From positions 372,001-436,000 of the forward strand of contig NZ_JACODZ010000006.1 in the NCBI RefSeq assembly GCF_014280965.1: 64,000 bases of DNA. Direction: 5' to 3'. The notes below the pieces were generated by a model, which was not told the DNA's origin, did not search any database, and saw only the letters and a list, made by a program, of their open reading frames with translations. Positions 1 through 7,930 of this stretch are shown here, piece by piece. Source of the stretch: Echinicola salinicaeni. GTDB taxonomy: Bacteria > Bacteroidota > Bacteroidia > Cytophagales > Cyclobacteriaceae. The stretch's first letter is position 1, and each line of letters opens with the position of its first letter. Position numbers and translations under genes: made by a program.

Positions 1-714
1 GATGTGACTGTGGTTTCGATATTTGTCAACCCTACCCAATTCAATAATTTGGCTGATTTGGAGAAATATCCTAGGACTGTTGAAGAGGACCTTAAATTGC
101 TGGAAAGCAAAGGGGTAGATTATGTGTTTCTTCCTGATGTGGAAGAAATGTATCCACAAGAGGCAAAGTTGAAAATGGATTTTGGTGATTTGGAGACCAT
201 TCTTGAGGGAGCTTTAAGGCCAGGGCATTTCAATGGGGTTGGTATAGTGGTTTCTAAACTGTTTCATATCATCAATCCAGATTATGCCTATTTTGGACAA
301 AAGGACTTGCAACAGGTAGCCATTATCCGGCAAATGGTCAATGACCTTTCTTTTGGGGTGGAATTGGTGGTGGTTCCAACAGTACGGGAAGCGGATGGCT
401 TGGCCATGTCATCTAGAAACAGGAGGTTAAATCCAGCGGATAGAAAAAATGCTTTAGTGCTCTATGAATCAATGGTTTTTGCTAAAAATGAACTTTTAGC
501 AGGTAGGACTTGGTTTGAGCTTAAAGACAAAATACAACACAAATTTAATCAGTTAGATGGGGTGAAGCTCGAATATTTTGAGCTAGTTGAGACTGATACC
601 CTTAATATTGTTGTTGAGCAACATATTACGGATTTTGATCAAGGTAAAAAATATTCACTTTGCACTGCTGCTTTTGTTGGAGATGTAAGGTTAATCGACA
701 ACTTACCAATTTAA
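1..714 (+). CDS. panC: Pantoate--beta-alanine ligase, 5' truncated by window edge
   Basis: Condenses pantoate with beta-alanine using ATP to give pantothenate, in the cytoplasm. The reading frame is open from base 1, so the start lies outside the window; about 237 residues are present against about 280 in complete enzymes, so the N-terminal HIGH-type nucleotide-binding segment is missing. Visible family motifs are FVNPTQFN close to the window edge, RPGHFNGVGIVVSKLF, then AYFGQKDLQQ and MSSRNRRL, which line the ATP and pantoate sites. It is followed 30 bases later by panD, whose product makes the beta-alanine this enzyme uses, so the two are probably co-transcribed. Apart from the edge truncation nothing looks broken. 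Confidence 0.96.
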   Translation, partial: DVTVVSIFVNPTQFNNLADLEKYPRTVEEDLKLLESKGVDYVFLPDVEEMYPQEAKLKMDFGDLETILEGALRPGHFNGVGIVVSKLFHIINPDYAYFGQKDLQQVAIIRQMVNDLSFGVELVVVPTVREADGLAMSSRNRRLNPADRKNALVLYESMVFAKNELLAGRTWFELKDKIQHKFNQLDGVKLEYFELVETDTLNIVVEQHITDFDQGKKYSLCTAAFVGDVRLIDNLPI

Positions 715-744
715 TGTTTAAATTTGTGGCAAATTTATAGAATG

Positions 745-1092
745 ATGCAAATTCAGTTATTGAAATCTAAGATTCACAGGGTTAAGATTACACAGGCAGA
801 GCTCCATTATGTAGGGAGTATTACTATTGATGAGGATTTGATGGATGCTGCCAATATGATTGAGAATGAAAAGGTGCAGATCGTTAATATCAATAATGGT
901 GAGCGACTGGAAACCTATGTGATCAAGGGAGAAAGAGGCAGTGGAATGGTATGTCTGAATGGGCCAGCTGCAAGAAAAGCGCAGGTAGGAGATGTGGTGA
1001 TAATTATTTCTTATGCAAGTATGGATTTTGAAGAAGCCAAAAAGTACAAGCCAATAGTAATATTTCCAGATGATGCTAACAAATTGATATAA
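745..1092 (+). CDS. panD: Aspartate 1-decarboxylase
   Basis: Pyruvoyl enzyme that decarboxylates aspartate to beta-alanine for pantothenate synthesis. The proenzyme cleaves itself at a Gly-Ser bond and the serine becomes the pyruvoyl group. Choosing the ATG at 745 puts that bond (YVGSIT) exactly at G24-S25 as in the E. coli enzyme; the frame also opens at a TTG at 724 and an ATG at 742, both less likely. Other conserved parts are the N-terminal [10 protein letters not shown] and [12 protein letters not shown] near residue 75. The product is 115 residues, slightly short of the usual 120-130. It lies directly downstream of panC and is followed two bases later by the flippase-like gene. Confidence 0.96.
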   Translation: MQIQLLKSKIHRVKITQAELHYVGSITIDEDLMDAANMIENEKVQIVNINNGERLETYVIKGERGSGMVCLNGPAARKAQVGDVVIIISYASMDFEEAKKYKPIVIFPDDANKLI

Positions 1093-1094
1093 GC

Positions 1095-2111
1095 TTGAAA
1101 CTATCTCTAAAGCAGTGGATCCAAGTATTGGTCTCACTTTCAGTGGCCATTTGGATCTTTTGGTTCTTATATAAGGATATTAAAATGGAAAGCCTGTTGG
1201 ATGCACTTCAGCAGGCTTCACTTTTTTGGATAGGGCTGTCTATCCTTGTGTCCACGCTTGGTTTTTGGATCAGGGCTTGGCGTTGGAAGCTGTTGATCAA
1301 TGCCGATTTGGATGAAAAGGTTTCTACCATAAGAAGCTTCTGGGCTTTGATGGTGGGATATCTAGTGAATATGCTTGCCCCAAGGGCCGGAGAAGTAGTG
1401 AGGTGTGGTGTTTTGAAGAAAACCAATCGCCTTCAAGTGAGCAAATTGCTGGGGACGGTGATATTGGAGCGTTCAGTTGATCTGCTGTTTATGCTGTTGG
1501 TGATTGTCTTGGCCTTTGTTTTGGAGAGAGATGTTTTTCTGGATCTAACGGCGGACTTGATTTCCGTTGATAACCTCAAAGGAATTTTGCTCAACTATTT
1601 GCCCATATTGCTTGGAGGGCTATTGTTATTGATTATTGTTATTTATTGGATCAGAAGCAGATACCGTGACCATGGTTTGGTGCAAAAGTTCCAGCATTTT
1701 ATGCGTGAGTTTATTTCCGGTCTCAAAAGTGTTTCAAGAATGGAGCACAGATTGGGCTTTTGGCTATCTTCAATTATTATTTGGGTAATATACTTTCTGA
1801 TGATGTATTTTATATCATTAGGAATACCTTCAACTGCCAATTTGTCTCCCTCATCTGTTTTAGTGGTGATGGTGATGGGTAGTATTGGCATGATTGCTCC
1901 TGTTCAAGGTGGGATAGGTACTTTCCACGCACTTGTTGCCTTTATTTTGATGACATATGGTCTTAGTGAAGAAGAGGGCAAAATATTTGCGGTAATTGTT
2001 CATAGTTCTCAGGTTTTGATAGTGGTATTGGTGGGTGTCATTAGTTTATTGGCGGTGGCAAAAATCTCTTTAATATCAAAACCAGCAACTAATGAGTTGC
2101 GTATTAAGTAA
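1095..2111 (+). CDS. Flippase-like membrane protein (lysylphosphatidylglycerol synthase TM / YbhN family)
   Basis: A 338-residue polytopic inner-membrane protein with about eight hydrophobic segments, of the UPF0104 family related to the membrane part of MprF. Visible family features are WIRAWRWKLLI after the second segment, NMLAPRAGEVVRCGVL, LERSVDLLF, and a late APVQGGIGTFHALVAFIL. MprF relatives move or modify lipids, but the substrate here cannot be read from sequence. The start is a TTG two bases after the panD stop; the first ATG (1184) would remove the first membrane segment, so I keep the TTG. The same order (panC, panD, this family) is, as I recall, common in Bacteroidota, which suggests co-transcription rather than shared chemistry. 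An RNA hairpin falls in the codons of the first membrane segment (see 1118-1161). Confidence 0.88.
   Translation: MKLSLKQWIQVLVSLSVAIWIFWFLYKDIKMESLLDALQQASLFWIGLSILVSTLGFWIRAWRWKLLINADLDEKVSTIRSFWALMVGYLVNMLAPRAGEVVRCGVLKKTNRLQVSKLLGTVILERSVDLLFMLLVIVLAFVLERDVFLDLTADLISVDNLKGILLNYLPILLGGLLLLIIVIYWIRSRYRDHGLVQKFQHFMREFISGLKSVSRMEHRLGFWLSSIIIWVIYFLMMYFISLGIPSTANLSPSSVLVVMVMGSIGMIAPVQGGIGTFHALVAFILMTYGLSEEEGKIFAVIVHSSQVLIVVLVGVISLLAVAKISLISKPATNELRIK
1118..1161 (+). promoter_or_regulatory. Candidate RNA hairpin inside first-TM codons
   Basis: GATCCAA (1118-1124) pairs with TTGGATC (1151-1157), with an inner TGGTC/GGCCA helix (1129-1133 with 1145-1149, one G-T pair) and TTTT directly after. It begins 26 bases after the panD stop and lies within the flippase-like ORF. 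It is weaker than the similar structures at 7957, 43390 and 49281 and may be chance. Confidence 0.3.
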
Positions 2112-2131
2112 GTGTTTAAATAAACAAGAAT

Positions 2132-2833
2132 ATGTTATTAATCTTAATTGTTATTGTATTTGGGATTTTAGGCTTTGTGGTAAGCAGTAAGCTTAAAAGG
2201 AAATTTAAGAAATATTCCCAAACAACGCTTCAATCCAATTTGTCCGGTAAGGAAATTGCTGAACTGATGCTTGCCGATCATGGTATTCATAATGTGTCTG
2301 TAAATTGTGTAGAGGGCCAATTGAGCGATCATTATAATCCGCAGAACAAGACGGTAAATTTAAGTCCAGATGTATATTATGGAAGAAATGCTGCTGCTAC
2401 CGCTGTAGCAGCTCACGAGTGTGGTCACGCTGTACAGCATGCCCAGGCTTACGCATGGCTAGGCCTTCGTTCTGCTATGGTGCCCATGCAAAATGCGAGT
2501 GGTAAGATCTTGAACTTTGTGTTGATAGCTTCCCTATTTGGTGGCTGGGCTTTGTTTGGTTCTATTGGAGGATCGCTTCCAGTGATAGGTGCTGTTGTAG
2601 TAGGTGCTTATAGTATTATGACCTTGTTCACCTTTGTTACCTTGCCGGTGGAATTTGATGCCAGTAAAAGGGCATTGGCTTGGGTACAGGAAAGGAATAT
2701 TGTGACAAGCTCTGAATATGGGATGTCCAAAGATGCCTTGAAATGGGCTGCCATGACTTATGTGGTAGCTGCCCTGGCTTCACTGGCCACACTAGCGTAC
2801 TATGCCTCTGTCTTTTTTGGGGGCAGGGACTAA
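2132..2833 (+). CDS. Zinc metallopeptidase, YugP-like (Zn_peptidase_2 family)
   Basis: A membrane-anchored metallopeptidase of the YugP family, 233 residues. It has one N-terminal membrane segment (about residues 1-20), a basic stretch, then the zinc site HECGH at residues 95-99 (AAHECGHAVQH) with E96 as the likely catalytic base, followed by two or three further hydrophobic segments (about 125-180 and 205-228). ELMLADHGI and LSDHYNPQNKTVNLSP are typical of the family. Substrates are not known for Bacteroidota members. It begins 20 bases after the flippase-like gene and ends just before a clear terminator, so it is probably the last gene of the panC-panD transcription unit. Confidence 0.92.
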   Translation: MLLILIVIVFGILGFVVSSKLKRKFKKYSQTTLQSNLSGKEIAELMLADHGIHNVSVNCVEGQLSDHYNPQNKTVNLSPDVYYGRNAAATAVAAHECGHAVQHAQAYAWLGLRSAMVPMQNASGKILNFVLIASLFGGWALFGSIGGSLPVIGAVVVGAYSIMTLFTFVTLPVEFDASKRALAWVQERNIVTSSEYGMSKDALKWAAMTYVVAALASLATLAYYASVFFGGRD

Positions 2834-2862
2834 ATGAAAAATTATTCAATATTAGATATTTG

Positions 2863-2896
2863 AAAAGGGGCAAGAGATTGCCCCTTTTGTTTTTTT
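2863..2896 (+). terminator. Rho-independent terminator after the metallopeptidase gene
   Basis: An 11-bp stem AAAAGGGGCAA / TTGCCCCTTTT with loop GAGA, followed by G and seven T. It lies 30 bases after the stop at 2833. Confidence 0.9.
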
Positions 2897-2935
2897 GGGC
2901 TATATTCCTCTATTCTATAAATAAACCCAAAACAA

Positions 2936-4075
2936 ATGAATTTTACCCTCACAGAAGAACAAATTGCAGTTAGAGAGGCTGCGAGAGATTTTGCCCGTGC
3001 TGAACTTTTTCCCGGAGTAATTGATCGAGATACCCACGTTACTTTCCCTAAGGACCAAGTTAAACAGATGGGGGAATTGGGCTTTTTAGGGATGATGGTA
3101 GATCCCAAGTATAATGGTGGAGGGATGGATACAGTGTCCTATGTTTTGGCCATGGAGGAGATTTCTAAAATTGATGCTTCTGCATCAGTGGCCATGTCCG
3201 TTAATAATAGCTTGGTGTGTTGGGGGCTGGAAAAATATGGGAGCGAAGCGCAAAAGCAAAAATACCTTAAGCCCCTTGCTGCTGGGGAGCTCCTTGGTGC
3301 TTTTTGTCTTTCAGAGCCTGAAGCAGGTTCAGATGCTACTTCGCAAAGGACCATTGCTGAGGACAAAGGAGATTATTACTTAATCAATGGTACTAAAAAC
3401 TGGATTACCAATGGAAGTACAGCGAGCGTTTATCTAGTCATTGCTCAGACAGATCCCGAAAGGAAGCATAAGGGTATCTCCGTATTTATTGTTGAGAAGG
3501 ATATGGAAGGCTTCGTGGTAGGCAAAAAAGAAGATAAATTAGGCATTCGGGGTTCTGATACCCATTCCCTTATGTTCAATGATGTAAAAGTCCCAAAGGA
3601 AAACCGGATTGGCGAGGACGGCTTTGGTTTTTCCTTTGCTATGGAAACCTTGGATGGAGGAAGAATTGGGATTGCTGCTCAGGCATTGGGGATTGCTTCA
3701 GGCGCCTATGACCTGGCTTTGGCCTATTCCAAGGAAAGAAAAACCTTTGGCAAGCCTATTAGTCAGCACCAAGCTATTCAGTTTAAATTGGCAGATATGG
3801 CCACTGAGATAGAAGCCGCAAGGCTATTGGTAATGAAAGCGGCATGGCTCAAGGACCAAGGAATGGATTATGGTCATGCCAGTGCCATGGCTAAGTTATA
3901 TGCTTCTAAGGTGGCTATGGATGTTACGATAGAAGCTGTCCAAATCCATGGCGGATATGGATTTGTCAAAGAATATCATGTAGAAAGGCTAATGAGAGAT
4001 GCAAAAATTACCCAGATTTATGAAGGAACTAGCGAAATTCAAAAAATAGTTATATCTCGATCCCTATTAAGATAA
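2936..4075 (+). CDS. Acyl-CoA dehydrogenase (short/branched-chain type)
   Basis: FAD-dependent flavoenzyme that introduces the alpha-beta double bond into acyl-CoA during fatty- or branched-chain acid breakdown and passes electrons to electron-transfer flavoprotein. The 379 residues match the short-chain family length and domain order: N-terminal helices, the beta domain with CLSEPEAGSDA and NGTKNWITNG, then the C-terminal helical domain with RKTFGKPISQHQAIQFKLAD. The catalytic glutamate is E363 in IYEGTSEIQ close to the C-terminus, as in butyryl-CoA dehydrogenases. Chain-length preference cannot be decided. It stands alone between a terminator upstream and the AraC-type gene downstream; no ETF gene is nearby. 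Confidence 0.95.
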   Translation: MNFTLTEEQIAVREAARDFARAELFPGVIDRDTHVTFPKDQVKQMGELGFLGMMVDPKYNGGGMDTVSYVLAMEEISKIDASASVAMSVNNSLVCWGLEKYGSEAQKQKYLKPLAAGELLGAFCLSEPEAGSDATSQRTIAEDKGDYYLINGTKNWITNGSTASVYLVIAQTDPERKHKGISVFIVEKDMEGFVVGKKEDKLGIRGSDTHSLMFNDVKVPKENRIGEDGFGFSFAMETLDGGRIGIAAQALGIASGAYDLALAYSKERKTFGKPISQHQAIQFKLADMATEIEAARLLVMKAAWLKDQGMDYGHASAMAKLYASKVAMDVTIEAVQIHGGYGFVKEYHVERLMRDAKITQIYEGTSEIQKIVISRSLLR

Positions 4076-4214
4076 TAGACAAGAGGTTAAAAAAATACAA
4101 TGTTTGGCAAAAAAATGTATAAATATTTTATCGGGCTGAAATAATGTATTATTTTTATTATATAAATGTTAAAAAAGTCATACTTTTACGCATCACTCAA
4201 TTAATGCGTTTATC

Positions 4215-5147
4215 ATGGAATATTACAATAAAGTCATAGAATCCGTTGGTGTACGGTATATGCGGGGGAATAATTTTAAGGTGGAAAGACCTATTACGGT
4301 CACTGACTATATTGAACCTGATAATACTGTTATCCTATTACATCAAGGGGTCTTAAAGTTTGGAGAAGAGCAGGAAGTAGTAAATGAAGGTGAGATCCTC
4401 TTTATTCCTGCAGGAAGGGCTTCCAGGGTTACCTTTGGTCCAGCCACGAAAAGGGGTGAGGCCAATAATGACACCTTTGTAGAAAACAAAAAGAAACATC
4501 TTCAGAGTATTAGTTTTAAGGACATCAAAAAAGTAGAAGAGGATTGTGTTACCCTTGTTACTTTTGAAGCGAAAGTTTTTGATGTGGTTAATTTCTTCAA
4601 TTCATTGGGGATTCCTCCATTTATAATTCGTTTCAATGATCGTCTGGCATCTATTATAGAAGACGTCGTAAAGGAATCAGAACAAAATACACCTGGTAAG
4701 GAACGTGTGATCAAGTTGCACACTGAACTTTTGGTTGTGGAATTGGTGAGGCATATTCTTAAAAACCGTCTTTTTGTGGAAGAAATGTCTACCAATAGTA
4801 CCTATTTTAAAGATCCTCGATTGATCGATATGTTTAATTATATCAAGAAAAACATCGGTGGAGATCTTTCCAATAAGGTATTGGCGAAAGTGGCCAATGT
4901 ATCCGAGGATTATGTGGGCCAATATTTCAAAATGCTTACGGGAATCAATCCTCAGGATTATATCGAATACCAAAGAATGGAAGCCGCTGTGGACCTATTA
5001 AGGACTACTAAGAAAAGCATCCGAGATATTGGTAAGGAAGTTGGCTATAAGGATACTGCCTATTTCTGTAGAAGATTTAAGATGATGTATGGCTTGCCTG
5101 CAGGAAAAATGCGGAGAAGAGAGTCCCTAATTAACGTTCAGGGATAA
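4215..5147 (+). CDS. AraC-family transcriptional regulator
   Basis: A 310-residue DNA-binding regulator. The N-terminal third resembles a small cupin-like sensing domain (TVILLHQGVLKFGEEQEV, then EILFIPAGRASRVTFGP). The C-terminal part, about residues 205-305, carries the two helix-turn-helix units of the AraC family: NKVLAKVANVSEDYVGQYFK and SIRDIGKEVGYKDTAYFCRR, the latter with the typical GY(K)D..YF(C)R(R)F pattern. The ligand and target genes are unknown. It is convergent with the GGGP synthase gene and its last 21 bases overlap that gene's 3' end. A 139-base AT-rich gap precedes it; a TACTTTTA box near 4187 could be part of its promoter but no convincing -33 element accompanies it. Confidence 0.9.
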   Translation: MEYYNKVIESVGVRYMRGNNFKVERPITVTDYIEPDNTVILLHQGVLKFGEEQEVVNEGEILFIPAGRASRVTFGPATKRGEANNDTFVENKKKHLQSISFKDIKKVEEDCVTLVTFEAKVFDVVNFFNSLGIPPFIIRFNDRLASIIEDVVKESEQNTPGKERVIKLHTELLVVELVRHILKNRLFVEEMSTNSTYFKDPRLIDMFNYIKKNIGGDLSNKVLAKVANVSEDYVGQYFKMLTGINPQDYIEYQRMEAAVDLLRTTKKSIRDIGKEVGYKDTAYFCRRFKMMYGLPAGKMRRRESLINVQG

Positions 5148-5909
5148 ATTATAGACATGAACATAATCAAGCACCTCGGTCAGCAGATCGGGGTTTTTTT
5201 CTACCCCATTACCTAGTACAATCAAATCTGCTCCCGCATTCCAGGCAGCTTTGGCTTTTTCGACTGTATTGATTCCCCCTCCTACTATCAATGGGCAAGC
5301 TGTATGTTCTTTTACTTGGGAAATAATTTTTTGGCTTACTGGGCTTGACGCACCACTGCCGGCATCTAAGAAAAGATGTTTTAGTCCTAAATACTTTCCA
5401 GCTAAGGCTGTGGCCACTGCCAAAGCAGGTTTATTATTGGGAAGTGGAATGGTCTGACTGATATAATTGGCACTGGTAATTTCTCCATTATTCACCAGCA
5501 TATATCCCGTAGGCAGGATTTCCAAATTGGTCTTGGCCAGGATTGGGGCAGCGGTTACTTGTTGACCAATTAATAGTTCAGGATTTCTGCCTGAAATAAG
5601 CGAGATAAACAAAATGCCATCTGCCAAGTCGCTCACTTGGATGACATTGCCTGGAAAAATTACTACTGGTATCTCAGTGCATATCCCTTTAATAAAGGAA
5701 ATAAGTTTATCGATATTTTGTGCTGTGAGCAAGCTGCCCCCTACGAAGAAGAAGTCCACCTGCTTGCTGGCAGCCATATTGATCAGCTTTTCAAAGGACT
5801 GTTGATCATTTATTTTTTCAGGGTCAATCAACAGGGCTACTGCTTTTTGACCGGTCAAATGCAGTTCTTGAAGTTTTCTGCTAATAGGCTCAGGCTTTTT
5901 TGTTGACAT
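5127..5909 (-). CDS. Geranylgeranylglyceryl phosphate synthase family protein (GGGPS/PcrB-like)
   Basis: A TIM-barrel prenyltransferase that joins a polyprenyl diphosphate to sn-glycerol-1-phosphate, the first ether-lipid step. Family motifs are ALLIDPEK (glycerol phosphate site region), VDFFFVGGSLLT, PVVIFPGN, YMLVNNG, KHLFLDAGSGA, PLIVGGGI and ADLIVLGNG. These match the group II GGGPS enzymes known from archaea and Bacteroidetes; the prenyl length cannot be called from sequence. I choose the ATG at 5909 (MSTKKPEP, about 260 residues); the frame extends to an ATG at 5933, which would overlap the upstream gene more deeply. It is the last gene of a three-gene minus-strand operon with two small membrane proteins and overlaps the preceding gene by 20 bases, which points to translational coupling. 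The 3' end overlaps the convergent AraC gene. Confidence 0.9.
   Translation of the reverse strand: MSTKKPEPISRKLQELHLTGQKAVALLIDPEKINDQQSFEKLINMAASKQVDFFFVGGSLLTAQNIDKLISFIKGICTEIPVVIFPGNVIQVSDLADGILFISLISGRNPELLIGQQVTAAPILAKTNLEILPTGYMLVNNGEITSANYISQTIPLPNNKPALAVATALAGKYLGLKHLFLDAGSGASSPVSQKIISQVKEHTACPLIVGGGINTVEKAKAAWNAGADLIVLGNGVEKNPDLLTEVLDYVHVYNLSLNVN
5174..5200 (+). terminator. Candidate terminator for the AraC gene, embedded in the opposite gene
   Basis: CCTCGGT (5174-5180) pairs with ATCGGGG (5187-5193), including two G-T pairs, around loop CAGCAG and is followed by seven T. It lies 27 bases past the AraC stop and inside the 3' coding end of the minus-strand GGGP synthase gene, so the same bases would serve both purposes. 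Confidence 0.5.
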
Positions 5910-6258
5910 TTGCTGCTTTTTTTGATAATTCATCCATCAATTTTGCCTGACCAATAGATAGCAATACCATAAAGAGCCTTTTGCCCATTGAGCCCATGAG
6001 TGAGGACTTTTGCTTCTTGGTTTTTTTAATGATGTTTTTATCAATATTGCCCTCGCTATCCAATTCCTTGAGGAGCTTTTTGAGTTTTTTATCCTTCTTT
6101 TTTCTGAACATTTTAGAAACCCCATATGAAAGGATTCCTCCGGCCAGAACAGCTCCACCCAACTTTACCCAAGTTTCTGAATCTTTTTTCAAAGTGCCAA
6201 TTTGCTGCTCCAATTGCTTCTCCAGATCGGCAGCTTCTTGCTTTAGATCTTTATTCAT
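5890..6258 (-). CDS. Small membrane protein of unknown function (122 aa)
   Basis: I do not recognise a named family. The N-terminus is a charged helix (about residues 1-28) that could form a coiled coil, followed by one membrane segment (GGAVLAGGILSYGVSKMF, about 33-50), a very basic stretch rich in Lys, and a second weakly hydrophobic segment (RLFMVLLSIGQAKLM) near residue 100. The layout recalls YtxH- or YqjD-like stress-associated membrane proteins but no diagnostic motif is present. It overlaps the holin-like gene upstream by 8 bases and the GGGP synthase gene downstream, so all three are likely translated together. Confidence 0.75.
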   Translation of the reverse strand: MNKDLKQEAADLEKQLEQQIGTLKKDSETWVKLGGAVLAGGILSYGVSKMFRKKKDKKLKKLLKELDSEGNIDKNIIKKTKKQKSSLMGSMGKRLFMVLLSIGQAKLMDELSKKAANVNKKA

Positions 6259-6616
6259 TATTATCAGATTTTTGGTTTTTGGTATAAACGAAGAATTTAT
6301 GTAGGCCTTCTAGGATAGAGTGCTGTATGGTTTTGGAGTCTTTTATGATGTAAAGGACGATAAATAGCCCTAAATAAATAAGCCCGACATAGAAGAAGCC
6401 AAGGGCATTGGAGTAGGTAATTTCTGCAAAATAAAATGCCAAGGAAATGCTGGAGAATAATAGGATCAGAACGCCTAAGATCACCATCATGCTCAACAAG
6501 GCAATTTTTGTGATCAATTGCGCTATATGTTCCTCAAAATCCTTTTTGACCATTTCTACCCTGACTTCAATAAGCTTTTTGACAGTCTTGATAATCTCAG
6601 CGGCGTTTAGCATCAT
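6251..6616 (-). CDS. Phage-holin-family-like membrane protein (Holin-X / YqjE type)
   Basis: A 121-residue protein with an amphipathic charged N-terminus (about 1-33) followed by two membrane segments (about 35-62, ITKIALLSMMVILGVLILLF, and 72-92, LGFFYVGLIYLGLFIVLYII) and a charged tail. This is the shape and length of the putative actinobacterial holin-X / YqjE family, which in Bacteroidota is widespread on chromosomes and not tied to prophage; no phage genes are nearby. It is the first gene of the operon that continues with a small membrane protein and the GGGP synthase gene. The ATG at 6616 is followed at once by a second in-frame ATG at 6613, either of which could start. Confidence 0.78.
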   Translation of the reverse strand: MMLNAAEIIKTVKKLIEVRVEMVKKDFEEHIAQLITKIALLSMMVILGVLILLFSSISLAFYFAEITYSNALGFFYVGLIYLGLFIVLYIIKDSKTIQHSILEGLHKFFVYTKNQKSDNNE

Positions 6617-7184
6617 TTTGTATTTATAATTAAAAATTTGTTCAAGAGATTAATACATTACAATATACATCAAAAACCTTGCACCGAAAACTAATATTAA
6701 TGGACCTTTATGGTAATGGAAGGCTTTTTTAGCCATTTGCTGCTCAAATTCTGATGGATACAGATTAAAATAGTTTTAAGATTCAGTATAATAACTGATG
6801 GGGTCCTAGGTTTAAACTCGTAATATAAGCGGTATATTTTTAGCCTTTCAGCTTTCAATTATTGGCTAATTTTGAATTTTTTTCGATACCATAAATTCGT
6901 CATGACTTTTTGTCAAGGCCTGATGGACCGAAAAACAGTTCTTTTATATTTATAGGATTGAATTACAAGATGTTAGTGTGGTTTTTGTGGTAAATATTCT
7001 TGCTTGGATTGAACGAAGTGTGCCTGATTTATTTTTGGTAATAGGACCTGAGGTTCCTGAATTGGGCGTATATATTTAACTAAAGGAGGTTTTTTCCGTT
7101 TTAATATTAATGAAAAAGATTAATTTGGATTACTAAAAGTGCTCACTTTTGGAAAATCTCTCGAAGGAAGTTTTTTAAACCTAA
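6617..7184. other. 568-base intergenic region between divergent genes
   Basis: An AT-rich divergent promoter region. I see no convincing gene. On the plus strand an ATTG (7008-7011) lies 18 bases before TATTTTTG (7030-7037), a fair match to the Bacteroidota promoter pattern that would give a leader of about 145 bases for the LOG-family gene. A purine-rich AAAGGAGG (7082-7089) is followed 20 bases later by an eight-codon ORF (7109-7135, MKKINLDY), too short and too distant from the AAAGGAGG to call a gene. Confidence 0.4.
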
Positions 7185-7928
7185 ATGATTATGATGAACG
7201 GAGAACCCAAAAAAAAGGAGATGACAGAAGAAGAAAGAATACGCCGAGCTTTTAAGGAAAAAGATTGGAGCGAAATTAAAAGTGCAAATTCATGGGTGAT
7301 TTTTAAAGTCATGTCAGAGTTTGTTGAGGGTTTTGAAAAGCTAGCCAAAATAGGGCCTTGTGTGTCTATATTTGGCTCAGCACGTACCCCACAAGAAAAC
7401 AAATATTATAAGATAGCCGAAGAGCTGGCTTCTAAGCTGGTCAGGCACGGATATGGCGTGATTACTGGTGGAGGGCCGGGTATTATGGAAGCAGGGAATA
7501 AGGGAGCTCATGCAGAAAACGGCAAATCTGTGGGCTTGAATATTCAATTGCCTTTCGAGCAGTTTAATAATATTTATATTGATCAGGATAAATTGATCAC
7601 ATTTGATTATTTCTTTGTCAGAAAGGTTATGTTTGTAAAATATGCGCAGGGTTTTATCGTCCTTCCTGGAGGTTTTGGGACGATGGATGAGCTATTTGAG
7701 GCGATAACATTGATCCAAACCAAGAAAACAGGACGATTTCCAATCATATTGGTGGGCAAAGAGTTCTGGGAAGGCTTGATAGATTGGATAAAAAGTGTGA
7801 TGCTAGAAAAGCACAAAAATATAAGTCCTGAAGATATGGACTTGTTCTCAGTGGTAGACACTGCAGAGGAAGCGGTCGAATTAATTGACGAATTTTATAA
7901 TAAGTACCTTTTATCTCCGAATTTCTAA
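7185..7928 (+). CDS. LOG-family Rossmann-fold protein (TIGR00730 type)
   Basis: A 247-residue nucleotide-binding protein of the lonely-guy family. The signature GGGPGIMEAGNKGA near residue 100 and PGGFGTMDELFE near 165 are both present; these bind the phosphoribosyl group in enzymes that remove the ribose 5-phosphate from nucleoside monophosphates, including cytokinin precursors and AMP. Which substrate applies here is unknown, and bacterial members are often annotated as lysine decarboxylases in error. The N-terminal 30 residues are highly charged and outside the family core. Start candidates are ATG at 7185, 7191 and 7194. The lytic transglycosylase gene starts two bases after its stop. Confidence 0.9.
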   Translation: MIMMNGEPKKKEMTEEERIRRAFKEKDWSEIKSANSWVIFKVMSEFVEGFEKLAKIGPCVSIFGSARTPQENKYYKIAEELASKLVRHGYGVITGGGPGIMEAGNKGAHAENGKSVGLNIQLPFEQFNNIYIDQDKLITFDYFFVRKVMFVKYAQGFIVLPGGFGTMDELFEAITLIQTKKTGRFPIILVGKEFWEGLIDWIKSVMLEKHKNISPEDMDLFSVVDTAEEAVELIDEFYNKYLLSPNF

Positions 7929-7930
7929 TT

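Noticed and set aside
757-1137. Long minus-strand open frame opposite panD
   Set aside because: It is a shadow of panD, with no family resemblance and composition expected from the antisense of a real gene.
6251-6616. Holin-like gene as a sign of a prophage
   Set aside because: No other phage genes, integrase or attachment site is nearby; the family is common on Bacteroidota chromosomes in non-phage roles.
7082-7135. AAAGGAGG followed by the eight-codon ORF MKKINLDY as a possible leader peptide
   Set aside because: The purine-rich box is 20 bases from the ATG, and this phylum rarely uses such ribosome sites; nothing links the peptide to control of the next gene.
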